Origin: JBBSHE01 sp038253325
Lineage (GTDB): Bacteria > Actinomycetota > Actinomycetes > Propionibacteriales > Nocardioidaceae
Direction: 5' to 3'
NCBI GenBank assembly: GCA_038253325.1
Contig: JBBSHE010000004.1
Span: forward strand, 1-64,000
DNA length: 64,000 bases
The translations under genes were made by a program, and so were the position numbers. The notes beneath the pieces are model-generated. The model was not told where the DNA came from and did not search any database. It saw only the letters and a list, made by a program, of their open reading frames with translations. This document shows, in pieces, positions 35,689-44,356 of this stretch (position 1 is its first letter; every line of letters begins with the position of its first letter).

Positions 35689-36165
35689 TCAGGGGTCGTC
35701 AGTGAGCGAGCGCATCATCTCGATCTCGGGCGGAAACGGAGGGAACTCCGCCGTGCCGCGGATGCCCGTTGGTTGCCAGGACCTGCGGACGTAGAACCGA
35801 CGCGCCCGACCGTTCGCCTCGAGCACCCACAGCCGTGCCCGGCAATGGCCGGCGCCGCTGAGTTCGGTCATCGCCAGGTCGTGCAGCTCGCTGGCCAACC
35901 CGCTGCCCCATAGCTCGGGAACGACGCCGAGGTGCTCGAGCCAGTCGTTGGCGGTGGCGGCGTAGCCGGTGATCTCGCCGGCTTGCTCGTCCACGATCAC
36001 TGTCATGTCGGCGCGGGCGAGGTTGAGCTCCCAGCGAGCCAGCACGTCGGTGTCCGGGTACGGGTACTTCTCCGCCGGGAAGATGTGCTTGAACGCCGTG
36101 GTTGTCGCGGCCCGCTCGGCCTCGAACAGGCCGACCGCGTCCTCCGCGTTCGCTCGGCGGATCAC
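35689..36165 (-). CDS. GNAT-family N-acetyltransferase
   Basis: 158 aa from GTG 36165, chosen because GGAG lies five nt upstream and VIRRANAEDAVGLFEAER is the usual first strand of the fold. The open frame extends to 36288, but that would overlap the next gene. The acetyl-CoA loop is weak (VVPELWGSGLASELHD, in place of Q/RxxGxG/A), and ARLWVLEANGRARRFYVRRSW is the standard C-terminal motif. It acetylates an amine from acetyl-CoA; the acceptor is unknown. Single gene downstream of the DUF389 gene. Confidence 0.85.
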   Translation of the reverse strand: MIRRANAEDAVGLFEAERAATTTAFKHIFPAEKYPYPDTDVLARWELNLARADMTVIVDEQAGEITGYAATANDWLEHLGVVPELWGSGLASELHDLAMTELSGAGHCRARLWVLEANGRARRFYVRRSWQPTGIRGTAEFPPFPPEIEMMRSLTDDP

Positions 36166-36202
36166 CGTGTCTCCATTCCGGCTTCGATGCGTGATCTGGC
36201 CG

Positions 36203-37237
36203 TCAGCTACGTCGTCGGGCAGCGACCCACGCTCGTACGCCCCCCGGATCTGCACTTTCGTCCACGCGTGCTGTCGAGCCAGCGCCACGCTTGGTCTGTG
36301 TCGTCGGCGACGTGGCCGCGCGGGCCTTCGCGCGACCGGCGCCGAGGACGAGCAGCGTCACGAAGCCCGCGACGGACATGCCTGCGATGTTGATGCCCAG
36401 CTGGGCGAGCGAGCCGTTGATCTCCGGCGGTTCCCACAACGCCAGCCCGAGGGCCAGGTTGCCTGCGGCAGGCACGGTCGTGACCGAGATGAAGACCCCG
36501 ACCAGGGCAGTCGCCCGACCGGTTGTCTGAGACAGCACGCCCGCGATGCCGGCAAGCAGGGCGACGATCAGCGACCAGTGATCGGGATGGTAGATGAACG
36601 ACGTCTGCGACCGGGCGCCGGTGAGCGTTCGATGGTCGATCCAGCCCGCCCACCGAAACAGCAGGCCGAGGACGACGGCAAAGCCGATCGCGAGCGCGAA
36701 CCCCTGTGCCAGCAGCCGAAGTGCCCGCAGGCTCAGCCGGACGTTGCGAAGCGCGAGTCCGAAGCCGATCGCTACGACCAGGCCGAACTCCGGCCCGACC
36801 ACCATCGCGCCAACCACCAGGATCGGCGAGTCCTCGATCACGGCGATCGTTGCGAGCGCCGTCGCGAGCGTGAGAAACGTGTAGTAGGACCACGAGTCGC
36901 GCGCGTCGTCTTCCGCGCGCGTGTGCACGATGTCCCAGACGACGCCGTCGTCGGGGCTGCCGGGAGCGGCCGCTTCGGCCCGCTGGGCATTCTCGGTGGG
37001 CGCCGCATCGACCGTCTGGATCGCGATCGACCCCGCTTCGTCGATCCCCAGCGTACGAAGCGTGTTGACGACGTCAGATGCTCCCTCACGGGCCACGTCG
37101 CACGCGATGGCGTCGCCGACGGGGTCCTGCGCGGCACCGGGTAGGACGACGAGGTTCGTCACCCGCGGATCGTCGCGGAGCATGCGCACAATCGGCTCGG
37201 AACACTCGGCCGGTGCGACCAGGCGAAGATGCAGCAC
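36203..37237 (-). CDS. DUF389 integral membrane protein
   Basis: About 344 aa from GTG 37237. The open frame continues to 37663, but that part runs through low-complexity repeats and is not family-like. The N-terminal 90 residues are a soluble ferredoxin-like domain (VLHLRLVAPAECSEPIVRML). Six or more TM helices follow, with the DUF389 core DSWSYYTFLTLATALATIAV and ILVVGAMVVGPEFG. A basic tail ends the protein. The start has little room for a ribosome site, so leaderless translation is possible. The function of the family is unknown. Confidence 0.85.
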   Translation of the reverse strand: MLHLRLVAPAECSEPIVRMLRDDPRVTNLVVLPGAAQDPVGDAIACDVAREGASDVVNTLRTLGIDEAGSIAIQTVDAAPTENAQRAEAAAPGSPDDGVVWDIVHTRAEDDARDSWSYYTFLTLATALATIAVIEDSPILVVGAMVVGPEFGLVVAIGFGLALRNVRLSLRALRLLAQGFALAIGFAVVLGLLFRWAGWIDHRTLTGARSQTSFIYHPDHWSLIVALLAGIAGVLSQTTGRATALVGVFISVTTVPAAGNLALGLALWEPPEINGSLAQLGINIAGMSVAGFVTLLVLGAGRAKARAATSPTTQTKRGAGSTARVDESADPGGVRAWVAARRRS

Positions 37238-37396
37238 CCCCTCATCATGCCAAGTCCCGAGGCGTACCTCGACAGGCTGACAACACGCCACCATCGTGAG
37301 GAGACGCAGTCGTGCGAGCCATCGCTGCCTCCCGAGGAAGGGGCTACACCGTCCGGAGCCCACACAGCCGCGCACCGACCGGATCCGGGACGGGTC

Positions 37397-37483
37397 GGGA
37401 TGTACGCCGGCCGTGTCGGGAACGTACGTCGGCCGTGTCGGGAACGTACGCCGGCTGTGCCGGGAATGTACGCCGGCCGATCC
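37397..37483. repeat. Tandem repeat, four units of 21-22 bp
   Basis: Units begin GGGAAYGTACGCCGGC and occupy 37397-37417, 37418-37439, 37440-37461 and 37462-37483, with a few substitutions each. Each contains GTACG. The array lies 160 bp upstream of the DUF389 start. No protein is supported across it. Confidence 0.85.
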
Positions 37484-37573
37484 GCGCTGAGCAGACCATG
37501 ATGGCTCGAACCGCCAGAACCGCACGGTGCAGAAGCGCACTCCGTCGACACGTCTACAGCTCGACCGACGCCC

Positions 37574-37746
37574 TAGTACCGCGTCAACCAACATTCCCAG
37601 ACCTGTTGCGCGACGACGGCGCGGCGATCTGCGGCGTTGCCGTCGTCGTCGATAGGGCGGCACCGCTATGAGCCTCCTCCGGCGCCGTGCAGCTCATCCA
37701 CTCGGCCCGCCGCTCACAACGGACAACGTTGGTTGACGCGGCACTA
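37574..37746. mobile_element. Candidate MITE, 173 bp, with 19-bp terminal inverted repeats
   Basis: The ends 37574-37592 and 37728-37746 are inverted copies with one mismatch, 18 of 19 pairing. The element begins with TA and ends with TA, as expected for insertion of an IS630/Tc1-type element. The inside has no transposase. Its right end is 10 bp before the LtrA start codon. Confidence 0.55.
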
Positions 37747-37750
37747 TTCT
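37745..37750 (+). promoter_or_regulatory. Candidate -10 element for leaderless ltrA transcript
   Basis: TATTCT ends six nt before GTG 37757, which has no ribosome site. This matches actinobacterial leaderless genes. The first TA is the last base pair of the candidate MITE. No good -35 is seen at 17 nt. Confidence 0.4.
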
Positions 37751-37756
37751 GGCGCC

Positions 37757-38953
37757 GTGCCTGAGTTGTCGGACGCTGCCGCCTCGACCAGATCGTCACC
37801 GGCAAGCCCGTCGAAGAAGGTCAGCTGGGCCGAGCTGTTCTTCGACCTAGTGTTCGTGTTCGGCGTGACCGAAGTGTCGGCACTGCTGCGGGTGGACCAC
37901 AGCCTCGCGGGAATCGGGCGCGCGCTGATCGTCTTCGTCCCGATCTACTGGGTGTGGGTGGGGACGTCGATGCAGGCCAACGTCAACGACCGCAGCTCGG
38001 CCAGCGGCCGGCTGTCGATCTTCGCGACCGCGCTCGGTGGTCTCTTCATGGCGCTTGCGGTTGTCGACGCGTACGGCGATCGTGCAGTGCTCTTCGCGCT
38101 CTCCTACTGGGGCTGCCGGCTCATGCTCGGCATCGGGATGTTCTCCGGCCGGCGGGTGCCCATCAACCCCGTCACGATCAGCATGTTCGTCTCCGGCCCC
38201 TTGCTCGTCCTCGGCGCCGGCGTCGGAGGAACGTTCCGCATCGTCATCTGGGCAGTTGTCACTGTCCTCGAGCTGTCCACGCCGACCCTGCTCCGGCGGC
38301 GCCTGTCACGAATGCACTTCGACGCCGGGCATCTGACCGAGCGGTTCGGATTGTTCGTGCTGATCGCGCTCGGCGAGTCCGTGGTGGCGATCGGTGCACC
38401 GGTTGCTGGCGCCGAGGATCTGCACACCGACGTGCTGCTCGGGGTGACCGCGGCGTTCGCGTTGAGCTGTGCATTGTGGTGGGTGTACTTCCACTTCGCC
38501 GCCGACGCGATGCGGCACGCGCTCGAGACCGCACAGGTCCAGCTCGACGTGACCCGGCACGTGCTCTCGTACGGTCATCTGGCGTTCATCGGGTCGATCA
38601 TCGCCATGTCGGTGGGGATGCGGGAGACGATCCTGCACCCGAGCGACCCGATGGCTCCTGGTGTCGTCGGCCTCTTGTACGGGGGCTGCGCGCTGTACCT
38701 CGCGACATTCGGATACACCCGGTGGATGATGTTCCGACTCGTCTCTTCAACCCGGCTGACGGCGGCGGCCGCTGTGCTGGTCGTGACACCGGTCGCGCCA
38801 CACGTCTCGGCATTGGTCGCGCTGGTGTTGCTCGCGGCCACGGTTACCGTGCTCAACGTCGTCGAGTACCTCCGGGAGCGCCGCCGTCGTCTGAGCCCCG
38901 TGGTCGCCGAGCCGGGCGGTCGTACCAGCGCGAGCCCGAAGAAGGCCACGTGA
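37757..38953 (+). CDS. ltrA: Low-temperature-requirement A (LtrA) family membrane protein
   Basis: 398 aa from GTG 37757, about ten to eleven hydrophobic segments. The diagnostic start is WAELFFDLVFVFGVTEVSALL, and later TERFGLFVLIALGESVVAIGAPVAG is the second conserved block. LtrA was named from a Listeria mutant that grew poorly in the cold; the biochemical role is not known. A charged tail ends the protein. It is followed by an MFS gene 16 nt downstream, so the two are probably one transcript. Confidence 0.93.
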   Translation: MPELSDAAASTRSSPASPSKKVSWAELFFDLVFVFGVTEVSALLRVDHSLAGIGRALIVFVPIYWVWVGTSMQANVNDRSSASGRLSIFATALGGLFMALAVVDAYGDRAVLFALSYWGCRLMLGIGMFSGRRVPINPVTISMFVSGPLLVLGAGVGGTFRIVIWAVVTVLELSTPTLLRRRLSRMHFDAGHLTERFGLFVLIALGESVVAIGAPVAGAEDLHTDVLLGVTAAFALSCALWWVYFHFAADAMRHALETAQVQLDVTRHVLSYGHLAFIGSIIAMSVGMRETILHPSDPMAPGVVGLLYGGCALYLATFGYTRWMMFRLVSSTRLTAAAAVLVVTPVAPHVSALVALVLLAATVTVLNVVEYLRERRRRLSPVVAEPGGRTSASPKKAT

Positions 38954-38969
38954 ACCCGAGAGAGCAGAC

Positions 38970-40400
38970 ATGAGCACCGACGCAGCGCTGAGCAGCGCAG
39001 CTGCGACCGGTAACGTGTCGTACTCCTCGTCGACCGGCCGCTGGATTCTGCTGGCGGCGATCCTCGGGTCCGGCATGGCGATGCTCGACGGCACCGTCGT
39101 CAATGTCGCGCTGAAGACGATCGGTTCGGACCTCAACGCGAGCCTCCAGGAGCTGCAGTGGGTCAGCAACGCCTACCTGCTCGCGCTCGCGTCGCTGATC
39201 CTGATCGGTGGCTCCCTCGGCGACAGGTTCGGCCGCCGTCGGGTGTTCGTCGTCGGCGTCACCTGGTTCGCCGTCGCCTCTCTGCTGTGCGGGCTGGCCC
39301 AGTCGCCCGGGCAGCTGATCGGTGCCCGGGCCGTACAGGGCATCGGCGCCGCACTGCTCACGCCCGGAAGCCTCGCGATGATCCAAGGCAGCTTCCGACC
39401 CGCCGACCGCGGTCGCGCCATCGGTGCATGGTCCGGCCTCGGCGGTATCTCCGCCGCGATCGGACCGTTCGTCGGTGGCTGGTTGATCGAGTACGCCAGC
39501 TGGCGCTGGGTGTTCTTGGTCAACTTGCCTCTCGCCGTGCTGACTGTGCTCGTGGCGCTTCGTCACGTACCCGAGACCGCCGACCCGCAAGCGGCTCGAG
39601 CCTTCGACGTCACGGGGGTGGCACTGGGCGCGTCCGGTCTCGCCGGCATCACGTTCGGGCTCGTCGAGGCGACGTCGCTCCCACCGTGGATCACGGTGAG
39701 CGCCGCGGTGGCGGGCGTGGCGGCACTGCTGGCGTTCGTGCTCGTCGAGAGGCGGCGCCGTGAACCGATGATGCCGACCGAGCTGTTCGGATCTGTGCAG
39801 TTCAGTGCGTCGAACGCGATGACGCTGGTCGTCTACGCGGCGCTCGGTGCTGTGGTGTTCTTCCTCGTGCTCCAACTTCAAATTGTTGTCGGGTACAGCC
39901 CGCTCGCCGCCGGGGTCGCCACGCTCCCGATCACCATCACGATGCTGCTGCTCGCAGCGCGCGGTGGCGCGTTGGCGACCCGGATCGGTCCACGGCTGCC
40001 GATGGCGCTCGGGCCGGTCATCTGTGGGACAGGTGTCGCTCTGATGACCGGGGTCGACACCGGGGTGTCGTACTGGATCGGCGTGTTTCCCGGCATCACC
40101 GTCTTCGGACTCGGCTTGTGCCTGCTGGTCGCACCGCTGACGTCCACCGTGCTCGCGGCCGCACCCGACCACAACGCGGGGATCGCCAGTGGCATCAACA
40201 ACGCGGTCGCTCGGGCTGGCTCGCTGCTCGCGGTTGCGGCGCTTCCGGCGATCGTCGGGCTCAGCGGTGACGACTACCAGCAACCGGCGGTGCTCGCCGC
40301 CGGGTACCGCGAAGCGATGTGGATCTGCGTTGGGCTGCTCGTCACGGGAGGTGTCGTGTCGGGCATGCTCATCGAGAACCCCCGCCGCACCACCCGTTGA
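38970..40400 (+). CDS. DHA2-family (EmrB/QacA-type, 14-TM) MFS efflux transporter
   Basis: 476 aa. Motif D1 in GMAMLDGTVVNVALKTIG, motif A in GGSLGDRFGRRRVF and motif C around GLGGISAAIGPFVGGWL are all present and mark a proton-driven drug exporter of the 14-helix type. A short Ser-rich N-tail precedes TM1. Transcription probably comes from the ltrA side. No regulator of the TetR or MarR type is adjacent. Substrate unknown. Confidence 0.93.
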   Translation: MSTDAALSSAAATGNVSYSSSTGRWILLAAILGSGMAMLDGTVVNVALKTIGSDLNASLQELQWVSNAYLLALASLILIGGSLGDRFGRRRVFVVGVTWFAVASLLCGLAQSPGQLIGARAVQGIGAALLTPGSLAMIQGSFRPADRGRAIGAWSGLGGISAAIGPFVGGWLIEYASWRWVFLVNLPLAVLTVLVALRHVPETADPQAARAFDVTGVALGASGLAGITFGLVEATSLPPWITVSAAVAGVAALLAFVLVERRRREPMMPTELFGSVQFSASNAMTLVVYAALGAVVFFLVLQLQIVVGYSPLAAGVATLPITITMLLLAARGGALATRIGPRLPMALGPVICGTGVALMTGVDTGVSYWIGVFPGITVFGLGLCLLVAPLTSTVLAAAPDHNAGIASGINNAVARAGSLLAVAALPAIVGLSGDDYQQPAVLAAGYREAMWICVGLLVTGGVVSGMLIENPRRTTR

Positions 40401-40498
40401 GGTCGACGTTCGGCCACGACCTCCCGCTTGGACCCACGCCGCGCGGTCGCTGCGTGAATGCCAAAGGCCGGTCCACACTTGTGGATAGGGTCCAACCC

Positions 40499-40843
40499 GT
40501 GTTGATCCACCACATTGCCGTGACGGGCGAGTGGCATGCCGCACAGTCGACCTGGTCGTACACGATGTCGACGTACGGACGGACCCTCGCCGACGTGGGG
40601 TTCGTCCACTGTGCGACCGGACCGCAGGTCCACGACGTGCTGGCGGCGTTGTACGGGCAGGTGACCGCGCCGTTGATGCTGCTCACGATCGACACCGACC
40701 GGCTGACTGCTCGGTGGCGGTTCGACGAGGTCCCAGGGAGCCCGCTCCCGTACCCCCACATCTACGGTCCCCTGGACACCGACGCCGTGGTCGGCAGTCG
40801 ACCGCTGGTACGCACGGAGCGCGGCTGGAGCGTCGACCGATGA
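40499..40843 (+). CDS. DUF952 family protein
   Basis: 114 aa from GTG 40499. The family start LIHHIAVTGEWHAAQ and the conserved FVHCATGPQVHDVL and PHIYGPLDTDAVVG segments are all there. DUF952 proteins are small cytoplasmic proteins of unknown activity, with conserved His residues on one face. There is no visible ribosome site; a TAGGGT at 40486-40491 may be the -10 of a near-leaderless transcript. Confidence 0.88.
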   Translation: MLIHHIAVTGEWHAAQSTWSYTMSTYGRTLADVGFVHCATGPQVHDVLAALYGQVTAPLMLLTIDTDRLTARWRFDEVPGSPLPYPHIYGPLDTDAVVGSRPLVRTERGWSVDR

Positions 40844-40901
40844 GCCGTGTTTGCCCGCCCCACAGTCCCCTCGTGTGACCGGCTGACGAGATGATGGCGA
40901 C

Positions 40902-41780
40902 GTGACCACCTTAGGGAACGCCGGTCGAGGCACCATCGCGTATCAGGGCGAACCCGGAGCCAACTCCGACATCGCGTGTCGTGCTGCCTATCCCGACTGG
41001 ACGTCGCTGCCGTGCGCAGCGTTCGAGGATGCCTTCGCGGCGGTGTCCGAGGGGACGGCTGATCTCGCGATGATCCCGATCGACAACTCCAGCGCGGGTC
41101 GGGTCGCCGACATCCACTTCCACCTTCCGACGTCAGGTCTGCACATCGTCGGCGAGTATTTCCTGCCCATCCACTTCCAGTTGCTCGGTGTTCCTGGCGG
41201 GACACGGGGCACCCTGACGTCCGTCTACAGCCACGAGCACGCGCTTGGTCAGTGCCGGCGGGTCATCCGGGACTGGGGCCTCGAGCCGCGAATCGCAGGC
41301 GACACGGCGGGGGCCGCTCGTGAGGTCGCGGCCTGGGGAGACGTCACGCGGGCGTGCCTGGCGACGACGCTGGCCGGCGAGCTTTACGGGTTGCAGGTGC
41401 TGGCCGCCGACGTGGAGGACGAGAAGCACAACACCACACGGTTCGTCGTCTTGAGCAAGGAACCGGAGGTCGTGCCGTCCGACCACATTCCAGTCATCAC
41501 GACGTTCGTGTTCAACGTCCGGAACCTCCCGGCGGCGCTGTACAAGGCGCTCGGCGGGTTCGCGACGAATGGTGTCAACATGACCAAGCTCGAGAGCTAC
41601 ATGGTGGGGGGCGAGTTCACCGCGACCCAGTTCCTCGCGGAGGTGGACGGTCACCCGGACGATCCACCCGTCGCCCGGGCGCTGGAGGAGTTGCGGTTCT
41701 TCACCACGGGTGTCACGATTCTCGGCGTCTACCCAGCGCATCCGTACCGGGCCCGGGTCGCCACCGGCCGACAAGCGTGA
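40902..41780 (+). CDS. pheA: Prephenate dehydratase with ACT domain
   Basis: 292 aa. The catalytic domain begins AYQGEPGANSDIACRAAYP, contains IPIDNSSAGRVADIH and ends with the signature NTTRFVVL. The ACT regulatory domain follows with the phenylalanine-binding motif KLESYMVGGEF. It makes phenylpyruvate from prephenate and should be inhibited by phenylalanine. The first part of the ACT domain (VITTFVFNVRNLPAALYKAL) is typical. GTG 40902 follows the DUF952 gene by 58 nt. Confidence 0.95.
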   Translation: MTTLGNAGRGTIAYQGEPGANSDIACRAAYPDWTSLPCAAFEDAFAAVSEGTADLAMIPIDNSSAGRVADIHFHLPTSGLHIVGEYFLPIHFQLLGVPGGTRGTLTSVYSHEHALGQCRRVIRDWGLEPRIAGDTAGAAREVAAWGDVTRACLATTLAGELYGLQVLAADVEDEKHNTTRFVVLSKEPEVVPSDHIPVITTFVFNVRNLPAALYKALGGFATNGVNMTKLESYMVGGEFTATQFLAEVDGHPDDPPVARALEELRFFTTGVTILGVYPAHPYRARVATGRQA

Positions 41781-41830
41781 GCCCCGGTTCGTCCCGACGT
41801 TCACCAGAACCCGCTGGGCGCGTCGCAGAG

Positions 41831-42451
41831 TCAGGCGTCGTGGTTGTGGTTGACCAGCTTCCAGGTCGTAGGCAACAAGGCGGCCGCCGCGGCCGCCTTG
41901 ACTGCGTCGCCGATCAGGAACGGCTTCACCCCGAGGTCGAGCGCCGTCATGAAGTCGAAGTGCCCGTAGCTCATCAGCCAGGGAACGCCGCCCGCGTAGA
42001 TCGCGAGGGAGGCGAGAGCCGCGATTCCTACCGTACGAGCGACGGTTCGGTCGCCTCCGCGCCGGGCCAGCTCTCCCGCGATCGCGGCGGCGAACACGTA
42101 GCCGATGATGTAGCCGAAGGACGCGAAGTTCCAGCCGTGGCCGTGCTCGGCGAACCACGGTACGCCGGCCATCCCGGCGACCAGAAACAGCAGCATGCTC
42201 GCCGCGCCGCGGACCGCACCGAGCGACATGCCGGTCAGGAGCACGGCGAACGTCGAGAGGCTGAGCGGCACCGGGGTCCCGGGCAACGGAACATGAAGGT
42301 TGCTCTCCACCCACGACATCGAGATCGATGCCTGGCTGGCGAGCGCGACCAGCACGGTGCCGGTCAACACCAAGACGACGTCGCGTACCCGTGCGCCGGG
42401 GAGAAGGTCGGCAAGGACGTACCGGGGAGCTGGCGACGCCTGAGCGGTCAT
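41831..42451 (-). CDS. bioY: BioY biotin-uptake S-component
   Basis: 206 aa with six membrane helices. The BioY patterns LVALASQASISM, PVPLSLSTFAVLLTGMSLG and GVKPFLIGDAVKAAAAAALLP are clear. It captures biotin with very high affinity for ECF transporters. No BioM or BioN gene is next to it, so it must use a shared ECF module or work alone. Two imperfect TATCTAA(A)GGCCCGGC direct repeats at 42487-42521 lie 36 nt upstream and may be regulatory. Confidence 0.94.
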   Translation of the reverse strand: MTAQASPAPRYVLADLLPGARVRDVVLVLTGTVLVALASQASISMSWVESNLHVPLPGTPVPLSLSTFAVLLTGMSLGAVRGAASMLLFLVAGMAGVPWFAEHGHGWNFASFGYIIGYVFAAAIAGELARRGGDRTVARTVGIAALASLAIYAGGVPWLMSYGHFDFMTALDLGVKPFLIGDAVKAAAAAALLPTTWKLVNHNHDA

Positions 42452-42636
42452 CGGAAGCCTCTCTGTGCAGCTCGGACGGCCAACTCTATCTAAAGGCCCG
42501 GCTCCGTATCTAAGGCCCGGCGCCGGAGCAGGCGCGCCAACCATCCAAGCCGTGAAACGTCTGCGCGGCGCGCCCTCCCCACGACTTGTCGGTACGTGAT
42601 GGGGCCATAGGCCGAGGAGGTGCCGACAAGTCGGGA

Positions 42637-42780
42637 TCAGCGGTAGGCCGAGGCGGGCCGCGCCGTCAGCAGTTTCGCGACGATCGGGCCATCGGACCCG
42701 GCACCTGAGGTACCCCCTTCCACCAAGACCGCGAATGCGAGGTCGCCGCGGAAACCGACCAGCCACCCGTCTACGGCAAG
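42637..42780 (-). pseudogene. Fragment: C-terminal end of a penicillin-binding protein
   Basis: The minus strand reads AVDGWLVGFRGDLAFAVLVE, then GGTSGAGSDGPIVAKLL and a stop at 42637. This is the end of a class B transpeptidase domain, just past where KTG would lie. No SxxK, SxN or KTG occurs upstream. The break coincides with the 9-bp inverted repeat at 42780-42807. It is an orphan tail with no start. Confidence 0.6.
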
Positions 42781-42860
42781 GACACTTCGGGCTGGATGGA
42801 AGTGTCCAGGTGCGATCGTCGAAGCATAAGGTCGAACGCGCGCGCCCGAGTCGCCTCATC

Positions 42861-42962
42861 GGGCGGCGTGGCGCCCGGCGCGGTGTCGTACTGGCGGTCA
42901 CGTGCATCGGCATTTTCCTGGTCTTGCTCGACGTCACGGTGGCCAACGTCGCGCTGCCCCAA
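42861..42962 (+). pseudogene. Fragment: N-terminal TM1 of a DHA2 MFS transporter
   Basis: LAVTCIGIFLVLLDVTVANVALPQ is the first helix and motif D1 of an EmrB/QacA-type pump, preceded by a short basic stretch. The rest of the transporter is missing; the frame continues into unrelated sequence and into the antisense of the next gene. Confidence 0.6.
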
Positions 42963-43037
42963 CCCCGTCGCGGCGGCGTGTGGCTGGGCAACCGCGAGGT
43001 AGTAGTTCACGAACTCCCAGCCACAGTGTCTCCGGAA

Positions 43038-44180
43038 CTACAACGGAAGGTGACGGCCGACGATCTCCTTCATGATCTCCGTCGTCCCGCCATAGATCCG
43101 CTGCACCCGCGAGTCCAGCCATGCTTTCGAGATCGGATACTCGGCCATGTAGCCGTACCCACCGAACAGCTGTAGGCACCGGTCTGCGACCCGGCCTTCC
43201 AGCTCGGTCGTCCACCACTTCACCTTGGCGGCGTCCTCCACGCTCAGGTCGTCCGCGACATGCGCCTTGACGCACTCGTCGAGGTACGTGCGCGCGACCG
43301 TCGTCTCGGTCACCATCTCGGCCAGTGTGAAGCGGGTCGCCTGGAACGAACCGATCGACCGCCCGAACGCCTCACGCTCGCGGCAGTAGTCGATCGTGAG
43401 CTCGAGCATTCGCTCACAGGCAGCAACGGCGACGACTGCCATCGCCAACCGCTCCTGAGGGAGGTTCTCCATCAGGTAGATGAACCCGCTGCCTTCATCG
43501 CCGAGCAGGTTGGCCGCTGGCACGCGCACGTCGTCGAAGAACAGCTCGGCGGTGTCTTGTGCCTTCATGCCGATCTTGTCCAGGTTGCGTCCGCGTTCGA
43601 ACCCGTCCATTCCTCGCTCGACGACGAGCAAGGAGATGCCTTTCCATCCGGCTTCCGGGTCGGTCTTGGCCGCGACGACCACGATGTCGGAGTTGATGCC
43701 ATTAGTGATGAACGTCTTGGAGCCGTTGAGCACGTAGTGCTCGCCGTCGCGTCGCGCGGTCGTACGCATCCCCTGGAGATCAGATCCGGCGGCCGGCTCC
43801 GTCATCGCGAGCGCGGAGATCAGGGATCCGTCGCCGAACCCCGGGAACCAGCGCGCCTGCTGCTGTTCGTTCGCAAGCTTCAGCAGGTAGGGCGCCACGA
43901 TGTCGACGTGCAGCCCGAAGCCCGGTCCGCTCGCACCGACCCGGGTCAGCTCCTCGCCGAGCACGACGTTGAAGCGGAAGTCGTCGACGCCGCCGCCGCC
44001 GTACTCCTCAGGGATCGAGAATCCGAGCAGGCCCTGCCGTCCGGCCGCCAGCCACAGCTCGCGCGGCACGATCCGGTCCTGCTCCCACTGCTCGTGGTTG
44101 GGGACGATCTCCTTCTCGCAGAATGTTCGGCAGGTGTCGCGGAATGCGCCGTGTTCGGCGTCGAACAACGTGCGCTTCAT
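43038..44180 (-). CDS. Acyl-CoA dehydrogenase
   Basis: 380 aa from ATG 44180. N-terminal helical domain (FRDTCRTFCEKEIVPNHEQWE), the FAD-binding strand region ALAMTEPAAGSDLQGMRTTA, and the C-terminal domain with the catalytic Glu in RIYGGTTEIMKEIVGR. It introduces the alpha-beta double bond into an acyl-CoA and passes electrons to ETF. The chain-length preference is not evident; closest in style to long-chain/medium-chain enzymes of actinobacteria. Not obviously part of an operon. Confidence 0.94.
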   Translation of the reverse strand: MKRTLFDAEHGAFRDTCRTFCEKEIVPNHEQWEQDRIVPRELWLAAGRQGLLGFSIPEEYGGGGVDDFRFNVVLGEELTRVGASGPGFGLHVDIVAPYLLKLANEQQQARWFPGFGDGSLISALAMTEPAAGSDLQGMRTTARRDGEHYVLNGSKTFITNGINSDIVVVAAKTDPEAGWKGISLLVVERGMDGFERGRNLDKIGMKAQDTAELFFDDVRVPAANLLGDEGSGFIYLMENLPQERLAMAVVAVAACERMLELTIDYCREREAFGRSIGSFQATRFTLAEMVTETTVARTYLDECVKAHVADDLSVEDAAKVKWWTTELEGRVADRCLQLFGGYGYMAEYPISKAWLDSRVQRIYGGTTEIMKEIVGRHLPL

Positions 44181-44295
44181 CGGGGTCCCTTCGTCGATCG
44201 GCTCCCTTGCCGTCCGTACGTCCGAGACTACCCGCGCTGCCCGATCCGACGATGTTGCGCGGAGGTCATCGTCCACCACCGGTTTTTTGCGTTCG

Positions 44296-44329
44296 TGCGG
44301 GGCATCTGGGACATCCTCGATGCCCCGCA
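44296..44329 (-). terminator. Candidate glpK terminator hairpin
   Basis: A perfect 11-bp stem (44296-44306 with 44319-44329) and 12-nt loop lie 27 nt past the glpK stop. There is no T run on the glpK strand, as is common for GC-rich actinobacterial hairpin terminators. Confidence 0.55.
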
Positions 44330-44356
44330 ACTACGCATAGCCGAGAGGGCAGGGTG

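Larger units (their letters stand above)
42452..43037. other. Gene graveyard between bioY and acyl-CoA dehydrogenase
   Basis: Nearly 600 bp without an intact gene. It contains direct repeats (42487-42502, 42507-42521), an 11-bp inverted repeat (42582-42592 with 42623-42633), a penicillin-binding-protein tail fragment, a 9-bp inverted repeat (42780-42788 with 42799-42807) and an MFS head fragment on the other strand. Confidence 0.65.

Noticed and set aside
37238..37663. 140-codon extension of the DUF389 frame
   Set aside because: It is translated from the 22-bp tandem repeats and the MITE-like element and lacks any family similarity.
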